Counted from the stretch's first letter, positions 8,148-17,885 are shown. The stretch is DNA of 64,000 bases from Chryseobacterium lactis (GCF_003815875.1 NZ_CP033924.1:1178001-1242000), one strand, 5' to 3'. Notes: a model not told the origin generated them from the letters alone. Translations and numbers: made by a program.

Positions 8148-9545
8148 TTAATTCTTCTTTTTCACTCTGGCTTTAACCTTTTTCACCTCATCTTTGATAA
8201 ACGGATATTTTTTCTGCATATCCTTCGCTAAAGATGAATCCAGATCCAGGGCTTTTTGAAGGGATTCCATTCCTTTGCTCTCGTCTTTTAAATTGAAAAA
8301 ACAATTTCCAAGCTGGTAAAACAGTTCTGCACGGTGATGGTTTTTTACAGCCTTGTTCAAAACAGTTACTGCTTCTTCATACTCACCTAAAAGCATCAAT
8401 ACTTCGGAGTAAGCATACCAGTTGTAAAACCTCGACGGCTCTGCATCTACCAGTTTTTTAAGACAAGCAAGACTTTCTTCAAATTTTCCTGAATCAATGA
8501 ACAGAAAAGCTAATCTTTTTTGATAATCCAGATTATTTTCATTCAATTGAGTGGCTTCTTTTGCAAAGTGCAAAGCCTCGGACATTCCGCCCATTTCTTC
8601 ATACAGATAAGACTGTTCCATCATCGCAAGATAAAACTGCGGGTCTTCTCTCAATGACTTCTGGAACGCATTTAAAGCTACAATAGGTTGCTTTAATGCT
8701 TTGTTGCAAAGTCCGATCTTATAAAAAGTAAAAGCTTTTGTATATTCCAGCTCCAGCATTTCTTCATACGTTTCGATCGCTTTCTGATATTGTCCTAAAG
8801 CTTCGTAACAAGCTGCTTTATTGGCATATACACCAACAGAACTTGAATTGATGGCTAATAAATAGTCATACCCTTTTATCGCTTCATCAAAATTCTTTCT
8901 GTTGAAATAGAATTGTCCGTACTCAAACCATGCGGTTTCAGAATAAGAAAACTCATCTAAATATTCATTAAGAAAGGCAATTGCCTCCTCACTCTTATTC
9001 AAGTCGCTAAAGCACACCATACAGTTTTCTAATGCATACTCATCCGTAGGATCTTCTTTCAGTGCTTTTCTGTAATGTCTAAGAGCGTTAAAAGGATCTC
9101 CCAGATTCACATATTCATCTGCAATAAAGTTGTGAAGGAAGTTTTCTTCTTCCCCTAATGTTAAAGCTTGTTTGCAAATTTCAATGGATCTTTTAGGATT
9201 TCCTAAGTTCGAATAATACTTGGCGTAGCAAACCATAAAGTCTGTATTTTCCATGGAGGAACCTTTGAGCTCATTGATAAGCTCCTTCGCTGTATTATAC
9301 TCTTCCCATTCCAAAAGAATCTCAAGTTTTTTAATCTTGATATCTAAAGAATTAGGATGAAGCTTCAGACCATAATTAACAGCCATATCGGCGTAATTAA
9401 AGTCACCCAGCTCCAAATAATAAACAATAATGTCTTCCAACTCTTCGGTGTCGAAGTAGAATTCATCATTGTTTTCCATCATTTCCTCGAACTTTTTTAC
9501 AAGTTCATTTCCAAAATACTCTTCCAATAGTGTCCTCTTTGTCAA
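8148..9545 (-). CDS. tetratricopeptide repeat protein
   Basis: The 465-residue cytosolic protein has no signal peptide and is built of about a dozen TPR helix pairs, for example PFNALRHYRKALKEDPTDEYALEN and QYQKAIETYEEMLELEYTKAF. TPR arrays act as protein-binding scaffolds. The C-terminus is Lys-rich (KKVKARVKKKN). Translation appears to start at a TTG (9545); the frame closes just upstream without an ATG, and the next Met is at residue 22. Partner proteins are unknown. Confidence 0.85.
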   Translation of the reverse strand: MTKRTLLEEYFGNELVKKFEEMMENNDEFYFDTEELEDIIVYYLELGDFNYADMAVNYGLKLHPNSLDIKIKKLEILLEWEEYNTAKELINELKGSSMENTDFMVCYAKYYSNLGNPKRSIEICKQALTLGEEENFLHNFIADEYVNLGDPFNALRHYRKALKEDPTDEYALENCMVCFSDLNKSEEAIAFLNEYLDEFSYSETAWFEYGQFYFNRKNFDEAIKGYDYLLAINSSSVGVYANKAACYEALGQYQKAIETYEEMLELEYTKAFTFYKIGLCNKALKQPIVALNAFQKSLREDPQFYLAMMEQSYLYEEMGGMSEALHFAKEATQLNENNLDYQKRLAFLFIDSGKFEESLACLKKLVDAEPSRFYNWYAYSEVLMLLGEYEEAVTVLNKAVKNHHRAELFYQLGNCFFNLKDESKGMESLQKALDLDSSLAKDMQKKYPFIKDEVKKVKARVKKKN

Positions 9546-9733
9546 CCTGATGTTTGAAATTGCTTACAAACCTCGGCAAACTTTTAATTAATAATACATC
9601 TGAAACTGATATTCAAATATTTATGCAAAGTTGCAACTTTTTTTTGAATTTTCCATTTCATAAATTTCTATTATAAAAATAGTAAAAAAAGAAAACAGAT
9701 AAAAGGATTGTGGATAAAAAAATGAAATTGTGG

Positions 9734-10705
9734 TTAAATTCTTATCACCAGTCTTTTTCCGTTAGGAATTTCAAGATTCCAGGCTGATTCAATATTCTCA
9801 AGATCAAAGACTTCCGTTTCTATTTTAATTTTCCCGGCTACTGCTGCATCAAACATTTCCGGGATTATTTCTGAAAATAAAAGAGCTGATTCTTCTTTTG
9901 CCCAGCTTCCCAACCCTGATCCTGAAATACTGATGTCCGTTGATCTGAGAATTTGAGAAGACAATTGAATGGTATCTCCACTCATTCCTCCTATGGTAAC
10001 GAGCTTTGTCTTATGAGAAAAGGAGCCATCGCCTTTCAGCGCTGATAATATTATTTCCACAGAATGACCCCAAATATAATCCACAATAATATCAATAGGT
10101 GTTTCCTCATGTATTTTTTTAATATTCTGCTTAAAATCTTCATCCTCTTTCAGTAAAGAGATTACCTCATCGGCTCCCAGTTCGAACAAAGCTTTCAGAG
10201 ATTCTGCATTTCTACCGGTCACGATAATCTTGCGAGCACCATACAACTTAGCAATTTGAACGGCAATTCTGCCTGTAATACCTGTTGCTCCGTTGATAAG
10301 AACCGTATTTCCAGGTTGTATTCCCGCCTTGAATTTCAGCGCCATTGCAGATCCCATTACTGCATTGGGCAAAGCTGCTGCTGTAGAAAAATCAAGTTCT
10401 TCAGGAATAGGAACGATCATCTTTTTATCTGCCACCGCTTTTTCAGCAACAGTTCCTTTTTTACTGAAAAAATATACTTTATTTCCGTTTTCCAGATAGC
10501 CAGCTCCATCTGAACCGATAATTTTAGGCTGATGTGCTTCATTCTCGGTTGAATAATGGTTTCCACTTGCTCTTGCCCTGTCAAGGTTTTTAATAGAGGC
10601 CGCTTTTACGGATACCAATACTTCGTTTTCCTGAACGATTTCAGGGTCTAAAAATTCTGCATATTGTGGTATACCCCCTTTTTCAAATACAACTGCTGCT
10701 TTCAT
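9734..10705 (-). CDS. zinc-free MDR-family NAD(P)H quinone/alcohol oxidoreductase
   Basis: The 323-residue protein has a GroES-like N-terminal domain and a Rossmann domain with INGATGITGRIAVQIAKLYGA (about 137-157). This is the quinone-oxidoreductase branch of the medium-chain dehydrogenase/reductase family; the Cys ligands of zinc alcohol dehydrogenases are absent. The substrate is unknown. A Crp-type regulator gene lies upstream on the same strand behind a 368-base gene-free stretch. Confidence 0.85.
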   Translation of the reverse strand: MKAAVVFEKGGIPQYAEFLDPEIVQENEVLVSVKAASIKNLDRARASGNHYSTENEAHQPKIIGSDGAGYLENGNKVYFFSKKGTVAEKAVADKKMIVPIPEELDFSTAAALPNAVMGSAMALKFKAGIQPGNTVLINGATGITGRIAVQIAKLYGARKIIVTGRNAESLKALFELGADEVISLLKEDEDFKQNIKKIHEETPIDIIVDYIWGHSVEIILSALKGDGSFSHKTKLVTIGGMSGDTIQLSSQILRSTDISISGSGLGSWAKEESALLFSEIIPEMFDAAVAGKIKIETEVFDLENIESAWNLEIPNGKRLVIRI

Positions 10706-11073
10706 TATTTTAAATTTTTATACAAAATTAAGGTGGGGAAAGCGGGAGAGCAATAACATTTGTTATCAGTTGAAAGAAGAAGAAAAGGAAGCTGGGATAG
10801 GGGTGCTGGAAGTTGTTGAAGACTTTATTAATAAAGGTATGGTATAAAAACGCTAAGGCCACAAAGGTTGATAAATACCGTATTATTTTTCGTTCGCAGA
10901 GGCACTTCGTTCAGCAAAGAATGCGAACCTTTGCTAAGTGAAACGCCATTGTGGACTTTTTGAAGAAATTATTTTAAAATTATTTGCGTCTTTTGCGGCA
11001 AAATAAGATAAGTAAAATAGAAACGAATAAAGGGCCAGCAAAAACATCCAATCTCTGGCTTCCATATTTCCGG
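10706..11073. other. gene-free stretch with inverted-repeat remnant
   Basis: No supported gene. It contains a perfect 7-bp inverted repeat GTTCGCA (10892-10898)...TGCGAAC (10922-10928) and phrases such as CGCTAAGGCCACAAAGG that look like worn intergenic repeat sequence. Confidence 0.5.
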
Positions 11074-11655
11074 CTAAGAAAGTTTTTCTTTTAATATTTT
11101 GGCTTTTATCCTGCTGAGATGTACCGTTGTAATGCCCAGATACGAAGCGATATAATGCTGGGGAACTCTTCTGATAATCTCCGGTTTTTCATTAGCAAGA
11201 TTAAGATATCGTTGTTGGGGTGAATCTTTAATAAATGAGAAAAAATGTTTCATATAATCAAACATCCTTTCAAAAAGAGCATCCATCAACAGCGTTCTGA
11301 GTTCCGGACATTCATACACTTCTTCCAGAAAAGCCTCTACATCAGGTTTTTTTATTTTATACAAAACGCAAGGTTCTATGGTTTCAAAAGAGACCATGCT
11401 TGGCAATCCTTTTTTAAAGCTTTCGAGAGAAGAAAACATTGTGTTTTCAATAAAAAACTGAAAGGTCACATCTTTCCCGTCATTATTATACCAGGCTCTT
11501 ACCAGTCCTTTTTCAAGATAAAAGGCATTGTATGAAACGTTACCTTCCTGTAACAGTAAAGTTTTAGCCGGGACTTCCATCCGCTCAAAACCGCCCAGAA
11601 ATTTTCTCCATTTTTCTTTGGGAAAGGGAAACTTATTGGTGATATGCTCAAACAT
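11074..11655 (-). CDS. Crp/Fnr-family transcriptional regulator
   Basis: The 193-residue protein has an N-terminal cyclic-nucleotide-binding-like beta roll (about 15-120, with VPAKTLLLQEGNVSYNAFYLEKGLVR) and a C-terminal helix-turn-helix (PQHYIASYLGITTVHLSRIKAKI). There are no clustered Cys for an Fe-S centre, so FNR-type oxygen sensing is unlikely, and the Arg/Ser pocket for cAMP is not evident. Such regulators in flavobacteria often control a neighbouring oxidoreductase; here that would be the MDR gene at 9734-10705, by inference only. Confidence 0.88.
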   Translation of the reverse strand: MFEHITNKFPFPKEKWRKFLGGFERMEVPAKTLLLQEGNVSYNAFYLEKGLVRAWYNNDGKDVTFQFFIENTMFSSLESFKKGLPSMVSFETIEPCVLYKIKKPDVEAFLEEVYECPELRTLLMDALFERMFDYMKHFFSFIKDSPQQRYLNLANEKPEIIRRVPQHYIASYLGITTVHLSRIKAKILKEKLS

Positions 11656-11706
11656 TTCGATATAAAAAAAGAACGGAGCGCATCTGTTCCGTTCTTTTGT
11701 TTTTAT

Positions 11707-13089
11707 TTAAATTAAACTTTTAATTTTTGCAATGATATCATCTCCCAGTTGATCTGCTTCTTCCTGAGATTTTGCCTCTGTGTAGATTCTGATAATGGGC
11801 TCCGTATTGGATTTTCTAAGGTGAACCCAGTTGTTTTCAAAATCAATTTTAACACCGTCAACGGTAGAAACCTGTTCATTCTGATATTCCTGTTCCATTT
11901 TGCTTAAAATGGCATCTACATCAATTTCGGGAGTCAGTTCTATTTTCTTTTTTCCCATGAAATAGCTTGGATATCCAGCTCTCAATTCTGAAACGGTTTT
12001 ATTTTCTTTTGCCAAATGTGTTAAAAATAAAGCAACTCCTACTAAAGAATCTCTTCCGTAATGTAATTCAGGATAGATGATACCACCGTTTCCTTCGCCA
12101 CCGATTACCGCATTTTTTTCTTTCATCAAGGTAACTACATTCACTTCTCCTACAGCACTTGCAAAATATTCTGAATTGTGAGTCTGTGCAACATCTCTCA
12201 AGGCACGGCTTGAAGAAAGATTGGAGATGGCTGCTCCGTTTTTGTTCTTTAATAAATAATCAGCTACGGCAACCAGGGTATATTCTTCACCGAACATCTC
12301 CCCTTTCTCGTCTATTAAAGCTAATCTGTCTACATCGGGATCTACTACAACTCCCAAATCTGCATTTTCCTTTTTAACCAACTCGCAGATATCTCCTAAA
12401 TGTTCTTTTAAAGGTTCAGGATTGTGAGGAAAGTGCCCAGTTGGTTCACAGTATAATTTAATAGTTTCACAACCTAATTTATCTAATAACATTGGGATTG
12501 CAATACCTCCGGTAGAGTTTACCGCATCCAATACTACTTTGAAGTTTTTGGATTTAATAGCTTCCACATCAACCATCGGAAGCTCAAGGATTTGCTGGAT
12601 ATGAATATCAAAAGCATCATCTCTTGTTTCGTATTTCCCAAGATCATCTACTTCTGCATAATTGAAATCCTCATTTTCTGCTAAAGCCAATACTTCTGCT
12701 CCGTTTTCACCACTGATGAATTCTCCTTTATCATTTAACAGCTTTAATGCATTCCATTGTTTTGGGTTGTGAGAAGCTGTAAGGATAATTCCTCCGTCTG
12801 CCTTCAATTCCGGTACCATTACCTCAACAGTTGGTGTTGTGGAAAGTCCCAGGTCAACAACATTGATCCCTAATCCTTGTAAGGTAGCAGTTACTAAAGA
12901 AGAAACCATTTGCCCTGAAATTCTTGCGTCTCTTCCGATGACAAGAGTAAGGTCTTTTTTATTTTTATTATTCTGAAGCCAGGTTCCGAATGCGGAAGCA
13001 AATTTTACCACGTCAAGTGGTGTCAGATTATCATTTACTTTTCCGCCAATGGTTCCGCGAATTCCTGAAATAGATTTTATTAACGACAT
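11707..13089 (-). CDS. glmM: phosphoglucosamine mutase
   Basis: The 460-residue alpha-D-phosphohexomutase has the active-site loop TASHNP with phosphoserine Ser106, the metal loop VVDPDVDRLALID, the sugar-binding loop GGEGNGG, and the C-terminal phosphate-binding RKSNTEPIIRIY. GlmM converts glucosamine-6-phosphate to glucosamine-1-phosphate for UDP-GlcNAc, peptidoglycan and LPS synthesis. A phosphomannomutase activity cannot be excluded from sequence alone. It appears to be a single-gene unit. Confidence 0.9.
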   Translation of the reverse strand: MSLIKSISGIRGTIGGKVNDNLTPLDVVKFASAFGTWLQNNKNKKDLTLVIGRDARISGQMVSSLVTATLQGLGINVVDLGLSTTPTVEVMVPELKADGGIILTASHNPKQWNALKLLNDKGEFISGENGAEVLALAENEDFNYAEVDDLGKYETRDDAFDIHIQQILELPMVDVEAIKSKNFKVVLDAVNSTGGIAIPMLLDKLGCETIKLYCEPTGHFPHNPEPLKEHLGDICELVKKENADLGVVVDPDVDRLALIDEKGEMFGEEYTLVAVADYLLKNKNGAAISNLSSSRALRDVAQTHNSEYFASAVGEVNVVTLMKEKNAVIGGEGNGGIIYPELHYGRDSLVGVALFLTHLAKENKTVSELRAGYPSYFMGKKKIELTPEIDVDAILSKMEQEYQNEQVSTVDGVKIDFENNWVHLRKSNTEPIIRIYTEAKSQEEADQLGDDIIAKIKSLI

Positions 13090-13160
13090 TATGTTTTTAT
13101 ATTTCTTTATTGTTTATATAATAATTTGTCCGAAACAAAGATACTTAAAAGAGTCTTATG

Positions 13161-14174
13161 TTATAAAAGAGGAATTGTTTTTTGCATTTTGTCGTAGGTC
13201 TTTTTCACCACTTTCGGTGGGCGAAAACGATAACCAATATACAATAGACCATAGATATAATTATTTTCTATAGTCTGATTTTTTTTCTCGTTATAAGCTG
13301 ATGCATTAAAATTAATTTTACCTCCGAATAAAAACCGGTCGGTATTGTATCCGGCGTGAAGTCCTCCTTCCATGCGTATGGTCAGGTATTGGGTATGCTG
13401 TTTCTCACTATCTTCCAGGATATTACGATAACTCGCAAATTTGGCACCGACTCCAAGGGCAAGATAAGGGGCTATATTCACTTTTTTGCCAATTACCCAA
13501 TTGTAGAAATAGCCCATATTTCCCCCAATTTTTAACTGAGTAACTTTATTTTTCTCATCGTTGGCTGTATTGCTTAGAATGGTAAAGTCGTAATCGATTG
13601 AAGGGATCCAGCTTCCGCCGCTGTTCTTCTGCCATTCGCCCTGGGTATAAATACTCTTTGCAGAAAAGCTTTTATTAAGGATATATGATGTAGAACCTCC
13701 GTAGCTCTGTACCTGAAGGCCAGGGAAACGAATATAAGGATCTTTCCCTTCTTCCCATCCGGGAACAAAGTCCTTCATATTTTCAACATAGAAGCCTTTG
13801 ACATTTTTGTAATAAACGTTTTGAATAAATCTCTTTGGAAAAAGCCTGAACTGGAAATCGCTGTAGGAACTATTGCCCTTCAACTCATCATTTCCTCCGG
13901 AGATAAAACGCGGAGTCATAGTAATGCTGGCACTAATGACCTTGTAATCGAATGAAATAGAGGTGCTGGCTCTGTTATTAATTGACAGGACAGTCTTTTG
14001 TACGTTCGGTTCATTTCCGTTTGAAATAACAAATCCTTCGATATTGGTATCAAGATTTAAACGAATCATAATCTGATCCCTATACGACTTGATATTAGCA
14101 GTATCGTTTTGTGCTTTCGCTATTACAGCAAATGAAAAAAAGAATAAAACGAATGCTAGCTTTGAAAGACTCAA
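13161..14174 (-). CDS. exported beta-rich protein, DUF4421-like
   Basis: The 337-residue protein has a signal peptide (LAFVLFFFSFAVIAKAQ) and beta-strand-rich sequence ending YGLLYIGYRFRPPKVVKKTYDKMQ. This resembles the DUF4421 family of Bacteroidota, probably outer-membrane beta-barrel proteins of unknown role. The frame opens after a stop with no ATG; the TTG at 14174 directly before the signal peptide is the best start. Confidence 0.65.
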   Translation of the reverse strand: MSLSKLAFVLFFFSFAVIAKAQNDTANIKSYRDQIMIRLNLDTNIEGFVISNGNEPNVQKTVLSINNRASTSISFDYKVISASITMTPRFISGGNDELKGNSSYSDFQFRLFPKRFIQNVYYKNVKGFYVENMKDFVPGWEEGKDPYIRFPGLQVQSYGGSTSYILNKSFSAKSIYTQGEWQKNSGGSWIPSIDYDFTILSNTANDEKNKVTQLKIGGNMGYFYNWVIGKKVNIAPYLALGVGAKFASYRNILEDSEKQHTQYLTIRMEGGLHAGYNTDRFLFGGKINFNASAYNEKKNQTIENNYIYGLLYIGYRFRPPKVVKKTYDKMQKTIPLL

Positions 14175-14240
14175 ACTGGATATTTTAAATTAAAAAAATG
14201 AATTTACTACATTTTTTTCAATTATCCGGAGAAGTCTATG

Positions 14241-14393
14241 TTATGAACAGCCGCAGTCTTTATCACAATTTGTTCTTTTGGAACTGAATTTCTTGGGTGC
14301 AAAATTCTTTTTAAGCATCTTAAACAAAGAGTAACACGCAAATGCCACTACTAAGAAAATAATTACGTATTGAAAAATTAATGATGAATCCAT
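14241..14393 (-). CDS. FeoB-associated Cys-rich membrane peptide
   Basis: The 50-residue peptide has one membrane helix (IFQYVIIFLVVAFACYSLF) followed by a basic segment and the Cys-rich end NCDKDCGCS. Its ATG overlaps the feoB stop codon as TAATG, so the two are translationally coupled. Small Cys-rich peptides in this position are known as FeoB-associated proteins and may pass or bind iron. A longer reading of this frame, from 14519, would only overlap feoB. Confidence 0.85.
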   Translation of the reverse strand: MDSSLIFQYVIIFLVVAFACYSLFKMLKKNFAPKKFSSKRTNCDKDCGCS

Positions 14394-16426
14394 TACTTTA
14401 AAATCTGATATGCTATCATCGACACAAAATATGCCAAACCTGTCATCATTGCTACCTGAAAGCCTGTCCATTTCCAGCTTTTGGTTTCTCTGTAGACTAC
14501 TGCCAGTGTAGAAACACACTGCATTGCAAACGCGTAAAACAGAAGTACGGAAACTCCCGTCGCAAAACTGAATACCTTTTCGCCATTGGGTTTTACGTCT
14601 CTTCTCATCTTATCAATTACTTTCACTTCAGGAGCGTCATCTTCAAGACTGTACAACGTTGACATTGTTCCTACAAAGACCTCACGTGCAACGAAACTCG
14701 TAAGAATACCTACTCCCATTTTCCAATCATAGCCCAACGGAGCAATTACAGGTTCTATTCCTTTACCCATTTTCGCCAGGTAGGAGTGATCAAGGTGCAC
14801 ATTGGTTGCTACCAATTCATCCTGTTTTTGTTTTGGTCCGAAATAGCTTAAGAACCAGATGATGATACTTACAATAAAAATAATTTTCCCGGCTCCTGTA
14901 ATAAAGTCCCATACTTTTCCTAAAACCATTTTGAAATCGTATCCGAAAAGTGGCTTTTTGTAAGCCGGAAGATCCATTACCAGGTATGTTTTGCCTTTAT
15001 CTTTAATAAATCGTTTAAGAATGGCAGCAGAAAATAATGCGACAAAGAATCCTAACAGGTACATTCCCATCAGTACAATTGCTTTATATTTTATGCCTAA
15101 AAATGTGCCTTCCGAAATGATCAGTCCAATAATAATACTGTACACCGGAAGTCTCGCGGAACACGTCATGAAAGGAGTTACCAAAATCGTTAGTAATCTT
15201 TCACGGACGTTCTCAATATTTCTTGTGGAGATAACGGCAGGAATAGCACATGCGGTTCCCGAAACAAGCGGAACAATACTTTTCCCATTCAGTCCGAACG
15301 GGCGAAGAACTCTATCCATCAGAAACACCACTCTTGCCATATATCCGGAATCTTCCAACAGGTAAAGAAAGTATAGTAAAATCCCGATCTGAGGGGCAAA
15401 TACTACAATTCCCCCGATTCCGGGAACAATTCCGTTTGAGATCAGAGAGTTGATAGGTCCCTCCGGAAGATGCTCACTGGTAAAGGCAGCAAGCCACGAG
15501 AAAAAGTTCTCAATCCAGTTCATCGGATATTCTGCAAGAAAAAATACACTTTGGAAAATAACCAGCAAAATCGCCAAAAAGACGATATATCCCCAGAATT
15601 TGTGAACCAATACTTTGTCAAGCTTTTCTGTAAGCAGCTCTTTAAACTGAGCTTTTTTAGAAATTACATTTTCTAATATTTTGTCAACATTCTGATATCT
15701 TCTCACAGTTTCCTGAACCTGTAATCTTTTAGGAACCAAACTTTTAACCTCAGAATCATGAATCTGTTCCATAACAGACTCTATTCTTCCAAGATCTGTC
15801 CCTAATGAAAGACTCATCCATGCTTTATACTCATTGGTAAAGCCTTTGTGTGCCGCCAGTTTCTGAATGAAATCTCTATGTTCATTCGGGGTTTCAAAAG
15901 ATGTTTTATCGGTCTTTAGGAATTCATTGTTGTGAATTGCTTCACGCACTTCATCAATTCCTATTTTCTGTTTAGCATTGGTTTGAATAATTTTAATCCC
16001 CAGTGCTTCAGAAAATCTTTGAATATCTATAGTAATCCCTCTCCTTTCAGCCTGGTCGATCTGATTTACGATCAGAATCATAGGAACTCCCAGATCCTGG
16101 ATCTGCTGGAATAAAAGCAGCCCTCTTTTTAAGCTTAATGCTTCCAGAATATAAACAACACCGGCATAATTTTCCTGCTCTTCAATCAGGAATTTAGAAA
16201 AAATAGCTTCATCTTCAGAGCTTGGATACACACTGTAAGAGCCCGGAAGATCAATAACCTCAACTTCTTCATTTTTATAAACATAATTTCCCGAATGACT
16301 TGCCACAGTAACTCCGGCATAGTTTCCCGTTTTCTGCTTTTTGTTACAAAGTGTATTGAAAACCGTCGACTTTCCTACATTGGGATTTCCAACTAAAAGG
16401 ATCTGTTTTTTCTTATTTGCCTGCAT
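14393..16426 (-). CDS. feoB: ferrous iron transporter B
   Basis: The 677-residue protein has an N-terminal G domain with GNPNVGKS (G1), DLPGSYS (G3) and NQID (G4), a linker of helices, then a polytopic membrane region with two Gate motifs (GIVPGIGGIVVFAPQIGIL and MTCSARLPVYSIIIG). FeoB imports Fe2+ through the inner membrane under GTP control. It overlaps feoA at its start (TAATG) and the Cys-rich peptide at its end. A probable metalloregulator site lies in front of feoA. Confidence 0.97.
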   Translation of the reverse strand: MQANKKKQILLVGNPNVGKSTVFNTLCNKKQKTGNYAGVTVASHSGNYVYKNEEVEVIDLPGSYSVYPSSEDEAIFSKFLIEEQENYAGVVYILEALSLKRGLLLFQQIQDLGVPMILIVNQIDQAERRGITIDIQRFSEALGIKIIQTNAKQKIGIDEVREAIHNNEFLKTDKTSFETPNEHRDFIQKLAAHKGFTNEYKAWMSLSLGTDLGRIESVMEQIHDSEVKSLVPKRLQVQETVRRYQNVDKILENVISKKAQFKELLTEKLDKVLVHKFWGYIVFLAILLVIFQSVFFLAEYPMNWIENFFSWLAAFTSEHLPEGPINSLISNGIVPGIGGIVVFAPQIGILLYFLYLLEDSGYMARVVFLMDRVLRPFGLNGKSIVPLVSGTACAIPAVISTRNIENVRERLLTILVTPFMTCSARLPVYSIIIGLIISEGTFLGIKYKAIVLMGMYLLGFFVALFSAAILKRFIKDKGKTYLVMDLPAYKKPLFGYDFKMVLGKVWDFITGAGKIIFIVSIIIWFLSYFGPKQKQDELVATNVHLDHSYLAKMGKGIEPVIAPLGYDWKMGVGILTSFVAREVFVGTMSTLYSLEDDAPEVKVIDKMRRDVKPNGEKVFSFATGVSVLLFYAFAMQCVSTLAVVYRETKSWKWTGFQVAMMTGLAYFVSMIAYQILK

Positions 16427-16680
16427 TAATTCAATTCTTCAACAATGATATATTCTCCTTCTTCCTCACGAAGAGCAATCCGGCTTTTTTCTACTCCAAA
16501 TTCCACATACATCGGCCCATTGAACGGAGCTTGGTATAAAATCCTGAAAACGGTCTCCGGAAGAAGACCCATTTCGATGATTTTATTGGGCATTTTCAGA
16601 TGGTCATTATCATATCCCAATATCTTTCCCATTTTGTTTTTAGGAAATCCACTTAATTTATGTAATCCTTTCTCTTTCAA
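16426..16680 (-). CDS. feoA: ferrous iron transport protein A
   Basis: The 84-residue SH3-like FeoA protein has the conserved KIIEMGLLPETVFRILYQAPF core and ends IALREEEGEYIIVEEL. It binds FeoB and supports its activity. The frame has no ATG before the conserved region; the TTG at 16680 lies two codons after a stop and is the likely start. The gene overlaps feoB by one base. Confidence 0.92.
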   Translation of the reverse strand: MKEKGLHKLSGFPKNKMGKILGYDNDHLKMPNKIIEMGLLPETVFRILYQAPFNGPMYVEFGVEKSRIALREEEGEYIIVEELN

Positions 16681-16699
16681 AGCCTAAATTTTAGTCCTG

Positions 16700-16707
16700 C
16701 AAATATA
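16700..16707 (-). promoter_or_regulatory. -7 promoter element of feoA operon
   Basis: On the minus strand TATATTTG fits TAnnTTTG and lies 20 bases upstream of the feoA TTG start. The inverted repeat at 16705-16737 overlaps it by three bases. Confidence 0.6.
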
Positions 16708-16737
16708 CGTTATTTAAATTTAATCTAAATAACGTAT
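16705..16737. promoter_or_regulatory. 12-bp perfect inverted repeat, candidate iron-regulator operator of feoABC
   Basis: Arms ATACGTTATTTA (16705-16716) and TAAATAACGTAT (16726-16737) are perfectly complementary around a 9-base spacer. The site covers the promoter spacer and the expected -33 region of feoA, where a Fur- or DtxR-type repressor would act. Which regulator binds is not shown by the sequence. Confidence 0.65.
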
Positions 16738-16741
16738 GTCG

Positions 16742-16782
16742 TAAAAGAAATCACCCCAAATACATCGCTGTATCTGGGGTGA
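16742..16782 (-). terminator. terminator of GLPGLI gene
   Basis: On the minus strand GTCACCCCAGATACA pairs with TGTATTTGGGGTGA (arms within 16751-16782), followed by TTTCTTTT. Confidence 0.75.
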
Positions 16783-16813
16783 CCTGAAATATAATTTAGT
16801 TGATATGAATGTG

Positions 16814-17716
16814 CTATTTTTTCTTTTTATCAGATATCTGATCTTTTTCTATTGGGTTATCGTTAGCATTGTAAAAATCTTTATATTGTTTTTCCTGCTT
16901 TTTCATCATGTCTCCTACTGTTCCATCCATTCCTGGTATAGTCTTTGAGAGCATTTCCTGAGTCATCATAGGGCGCACAGAAGAAAATGGATCTTTTTTG
17001 AAATCACTAAATGTTTTCTCAAACTTTTCTCTTGACAAATCATTCACTTTTACTGACATTTTCATTTGATTTTCAATATAGGATAATTCCGTGTAATCAT
17101 TTACTTTTTTATTGCCCTGTAAAACCCATGAATAATTTTTGTCTGCATCTTCGATTTTGACGATTAAACCTGGAAGCCCATAAAATTTATATGGCCCGTC
17201 CTGAAAAGGAATATCTGTTGTAAACCAAGCCGTCCACTTTCTCCCGCCAAAATCAGTCGTTGCTTTTTGTGCATTATATTCTCCAATTTTTTGCTTATCA
17301 GCAAGAATATTCCAATTGAATTTTAAATTTTCAGTATAGCCAATGTTTGTTGGAGTAAAACCATTTGCAATTTTATCCACATACTGAACTTTCATTTCTG
17401 GATATGTTTTATATATTCTGGCAGAAATCTTTGGTGTTTTAAGTGATTTTGAAAAATCTTTCATCATTCCTGATTTCTTAATAGCCTCCATTTCAATTTT
17501 CATAATAGAATCTTGGGCTATTATAGTATAGTCTTGATAAATAGATCTGTTTTTATCAGTAATATCTAAAATAGTAATGACTTTATCCAGTTTAGCCGAA
17601 TCTTTCTTTGGCTTAAAAGTAAGCTCATAGAAGAATCGGTTGGCCGTTTCCTTAGTTTCCTGTGCATTGGCAAAGGCAAAAAGAGTGATCAAAAATATTG
17701 AGAATAAATTTCTCAT
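16814..17716 (-). CDS. GLPGLI family protein
   Basis: The 300-residue exported protein has a signal peptide (MRNLFSIFLITLFAFANAQ) and the diagnostic motif GPYKFYGLPGLIVKIED near residue 184. GLPGLI proteins are restricted to Bacteroidota and often sit near TonB-dependent carboxypeptidase-regulatory-like proteins; one lies at 18436-21144 here, beyond dinB. Function is unknown. The C-terminus is Lys-rich (QISDKKKK). Confidence 0.9.
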   Translation of the reverse strand: MRNLFSIFLITLFAFANAQETKETANRFFYELTFKPKKDSAKLDKVITILDITDKNRSIYQDYTIIAQDSIMKIEMEAIKKSGMMKDFSKSLKTPKISARIYKTYPEMKVQYVDKIANGFTPTNIGYTENLKFNWNILADKQKIGEYNAQKATTDFGGRKWTAWFTTDIPFQDGPYKFYGLPGLIVKIEDADKNYSWVLQGNKKVNDYTELSYIENQMKMSVKVNDLSREKFEKTFSDFKKDPFSSVRPMMTQEMLSKTIPGMDGTVGDMMKKQEKQYKDFYNANDNPIEKDQISDKKKK

Positions 17717-17885
17717 TGAATCAAGTTTTCCTAATTAGTACCCGTAAGTATCATTTTGTTACAACTTTTTTAAAAATTTATTTTTTCGGTAACCAACAAT
17801 GGTGATTCATGAAAAAATTATGATTCTGTTAAAACATTTTCGGTTCTAAAAATCTTACCTTTAAGTTTCTAAAAAACAAAATATT

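Noticed and set aside
10256..10513. Plus-strand frames within the MDR oxidoreductase
   Set aside because: They are antisense to a well-supported enzyme gene.
14394..14519. N-terminal extension of the Cys-rich peptide frame to 14519
   Set aside because: It lies wholly inside feoB; the overlap-coupled ATG at 14393 gives the usual 50-residue peptide.
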